Below are positions 4,937-6,468 of a stretch of 6,468 nt of DNA, piece by piece. Origin of the DNA: Pseudomonadota bacterium (lineage in GTDB: Bacteria; Pseudomonadota; Alphaproteobacteria; UBA828; JAPUJA01); contig JAPUJA010000028.1 in the NCBI GenBank assembly GCA_027296525.1, forward strand, positions 1 to 6,468. The letters are read 5' to 3'. Made by a program: the position numbers and the translations under genes. The number at the start of each line of letters is the position of its first letter. Within the stretch, counting starts at the first letter, position 1. A model generated the notes under the pieces. The model saw only the letters and a list, made by a program, of their open reading frames with translations, did not search any database and was not told where the DNA came from.

Positions 4937-6468
4937 CGCCGAGGCGTCGAGCGCTGCCCGGTGCGCGCTCGGCCTGAGCGAGGTTCGTGCCGGTCGTTAC
5001 GAACAGGCCGCGGACGCCTTTCGGGAGGCGTTGCGCGCCGACGGGTCGCGCGCCGACCTTCACACCAATCTCGGGGGTGCTCTGTTTCGCCTCGGTCACT
5101 TCGAGGAAGCGGCGGCCGCGTTTCGCCAGGCGATCGCGCTCAAGCCCGACATAGCGGGCGCGGAGGACAATCTCGGCGCGGCCTTGCAGGTGCTGGGCCG
5201 TTTCGATGAAGCGATCGCGTGTCTCCGAAACGCGCTGGCCCGTGACCCGGACAATTGCGCCGCGTTGTGCAATCTCGGAAACGCCCTGCGCGGCCAGGGC
5301 GCGTTCGACGAGGCGCTCGACTGCTACGGCCAGGCCCTGAAACGCCGGCCGGGTCTTGCCCATGCCGAGTGGAACCGGGCGCTCGTCTATCTGATGCGCG
5401 GCGATCTCGAGCGGGGTTGGGCGGCGTACTCTTGGCGTTGCAAGGCGGGTGTCGCGTCCTTTCCCAAGATAGACGTTCCGCTTTGGGACGGCGCCGCGCT
5501 CGATCATGGGCGCCTTCTCGTCTTGGGCGAGCAGGGGGTGGGTGATGAAATCATGTTCGCGTCCTGCCTGCCCGAGGTCATCGCGCGGACCGGGCGCTGC
5601 GTTCTGGTCTGCGAGCCGCGGCTTGCGCCTCTCTTTCGCCGCGCCTTCGACGGCCTGGAGGTGCGCGGAACGCGTCGCGGCACGGACCGCGACCTCGACG
5701 GGATCGGCCCGCTCGAGTGCTGGATACCGGCGGGCGACCTGCCCCGTCATCTGCGCTCGAAGGTCGAGCACTTTCCCCGAACGGCGGGCTATCTTCGCGC
5801 GGACCCGAAAAAGACGGCAAGCTGGGAAAAGCGGCTCGCGGCGCTCGGTCATGGCCCGAAGGTCGGCCTCTCTTGGCGCGGCGGCCGAGCGGGCATGGAG
5901 CGGTTTCGCCGTTCAACCTCCCTCGAGCTTTGGGCCCGCTTGTCAAGAATCCCCGAGCTGCGGTTCGTGAATCTTCAATATGGCGACTGCCGCGAGGAGA
6001 TCGCCGAAGCGCGCCGCCGATGGGGCCTTGTGATCGCCGATTGGACGGACGCCGATCCGCTCGTTGACCTCGACGATTTCGCCGCCGAGATCGCCGCTCT
6101 CGACCTCGTTATCTCGGTCGACAACGCGACCGTCCATATGGCCGGTGCGCTCGGCAAGCCGGTCTGGATGCTCCTACCCAAGCCGGCCGATTGGCGGTGG
6201 ATGACGGAGCGCGCGGACAGCCTTTGGTATCCGTCGATGCGGCTTTTCCGGCAAGCCGAGCCGCACCGGTGGGAACCGGTGTTCGCCGAGCTCGCCCGCG
6301 GGCTTGAGTCGCTGGCGGCTCGAGCCGCTGGTGGCTCGATTGCGCGGCCAGGCGGCGTTCTAAGAGATTCCAAAATTCCAAGAGAAAGCGCCGGTACCGG
6401 GGGGCGAGATGCCCCGCCCCCTAACAGACTGAAACTATTAGACCTAACCGTTGCAATTCGCCCAAACG
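4920..6468 (+). CDS. TPR protein with C-terminal glycosyltransferase-9-like domain, open at the window end
   Basis: The reading frame starts at the ATG at 4920 and has no stop before the window ends (516 codons). Residues 12-145 form four TPRs (for example NLGGALFRLGHFEEAAAAF and NLGNALRGQGAFDEALDCY). A fifth degenerate unit, WNRALVYLMRGDLERGWAAY, is of the form that links to the catalytic half in this family. The C-terminal half has GEQGVGDEIMF (203-213), VGLSWRGG (315-322), VISVDNATVHMAGALGKPVW (397-416) and WRWM...WYPSMRLFRQ (425-445). These resemble the GT-B fold of heptosyltransferase/GT9-like proteins, with His406 in the usual sugar-nucleotide-binding loop. It probably transfers a sugar to a protein or surface glycan in the cytoplasm. 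Context beside hook genes suggests flagellin glycosylation, but the substrate is unknown. Homology normally ends near residue 470; the remaining residues look non-coding in composition. Confidence 0.85.
   Translation, partial: MPPARDAEASSAARCALGLSEVRAGRYEQAADAFREALRADGSRADLHTNLGGALFRLGHFEEAAAAFRQAIALKPDIAGAEDNLGAALQVLGRFDEAIACLRNALARDPDNCAALCNLGNALRGQGAFDEALDCYGQALKRRPGLAHAEWNRALVYLMRGDLERGWAAYSWRCKAGVASFPKIDVPLWDGAALDHGRLLVLGEQGVGDEIMFASCLPEVIARTGRCVLVCEPRLAPLFRRAFDGLEVRGTRRGTDRDLDGIGPLECWIPAGDLPRHLRSKVEHFPRTAGYLRADPKKTASWEKRLAALGHGPKVGLSWRGGRAGMERFRRSTSLELWARLSRIPELRFVNLQYGDCREEIAEARRRWGLVIADWTDADPLVDLDDFAAEIAALDLVISVDNATVHMAGALGKPVWMLLPKPADWRWMTERADSLWYPSMRLFRQAEPHRWEPVFAELARGLESLAARAAGGSIARPGGVLRDSKIPRESAGTGGRDAPPPNRLKLLDLTVAIRPN
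6400..6421 (+). other. GC-rich hairpin at the right end
   Basis: GGGGGCG (6400-6406) pairs with CGCCCCC (6415-6421) around an 8-base loop, next to a palindrome CCGGTACCGG (6391-6400). No T run follows, so it is at best a weak or Rho-assisted terminator. It would sit inside the open frame of the glycosyltransferase gene if that frame is truly translated this far. Confidence 0.35.

Noticed and set aside
4704..5852. Long 382-codon open frame on the minus strand opposite the TPR-glycosyltransferase gene
   Set aside because: Its protein is Arg/Ala/Gly-rich with no recognisable domain, and the opposite strand encodes clear TPRs and a glycosyltransferase. It is an antisense artefact of high GC content.
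1..6468. CRISPR array, insertion sequence, tRNA or phage genes
   Set aside because: No regularly spaced repeats, transposase-like frames, terminal inverted repeats or tRNA-like folds were seen. The tandem repeats present are short, in-frame and inside fliK.

Overview
This looks like a piece of chromosome from a high-GC alphaproteobacterium, most likely Rhodospirillales-like or a relative. That rests on the strong GC bias at third codon positions, a SciP/DUF1153 protein (a family of alphaproteobacteria) at the left edge, a hook operon in the order fliK-flgD-flgE, and a TPR-glycosyltransferase protein of a type common in that group. The species assignment is inference.

Left edge (1-340): the first 59 codons of a sciP-like gene lie on the minus strand. 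A 160-base AT-rich gap follows. It holds a strong intrinsic terminator for the hook operon and a perfect 15-base dyad.

Hook operon (341-4336, all minus strand, transcribed right to left): fliK (hook-length control), then flgD (hook cap) 12 bases later, then flgE (hook protein) after a 63-base gap. The three products cooperate in one assembly step: FlgD caps the growing hook, FlgE polymerises beneath it, and FliK measures the length and triggers the export switch to filament proteins. SciP in Caulobacter restrains the cell-cycle regulator CtrA, which sits at the top of the flagellar cascade, so its position beside the hook operon makes sense.

Divergent control region (4337-4579): upstream of fliK I read a sigma-54 promoter with the exact GG-N10-GC spacing, a 12-of-13 match to the IHF consensus just behind it, and a cluster of inverted and direct repeats about 80-130 bases upstream, where an enhancer-binding activator would sit. 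This looks like the layout of a class of sigma-54 flagellar promoters.

Right half (4580-6468, plus strand): two overlapping genes, a short three-TPR protein and a longer protein with 4-5 TPRs followed by a GT-B/glycosyltransferase-9-like domain. The second has its own Shine-Dalgarno inside the first, which suggests translational coupling. Its reading frame stays open to the window end, beyond where the family usually stops. Their place next to flagellar genes suggests, but does not prove, a role in modifying flagellin or a surface glycan.

Most of the window is a conventional flagellar region. I see no CRISPR array, mobile element, tRNA or rRNA, and nothing that clearly amounts to a new system. 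The points worth a second look are the fliK control region, the split TPR/glycosyltransferase pair with its odd 3' end, and the enlarged FlgE.
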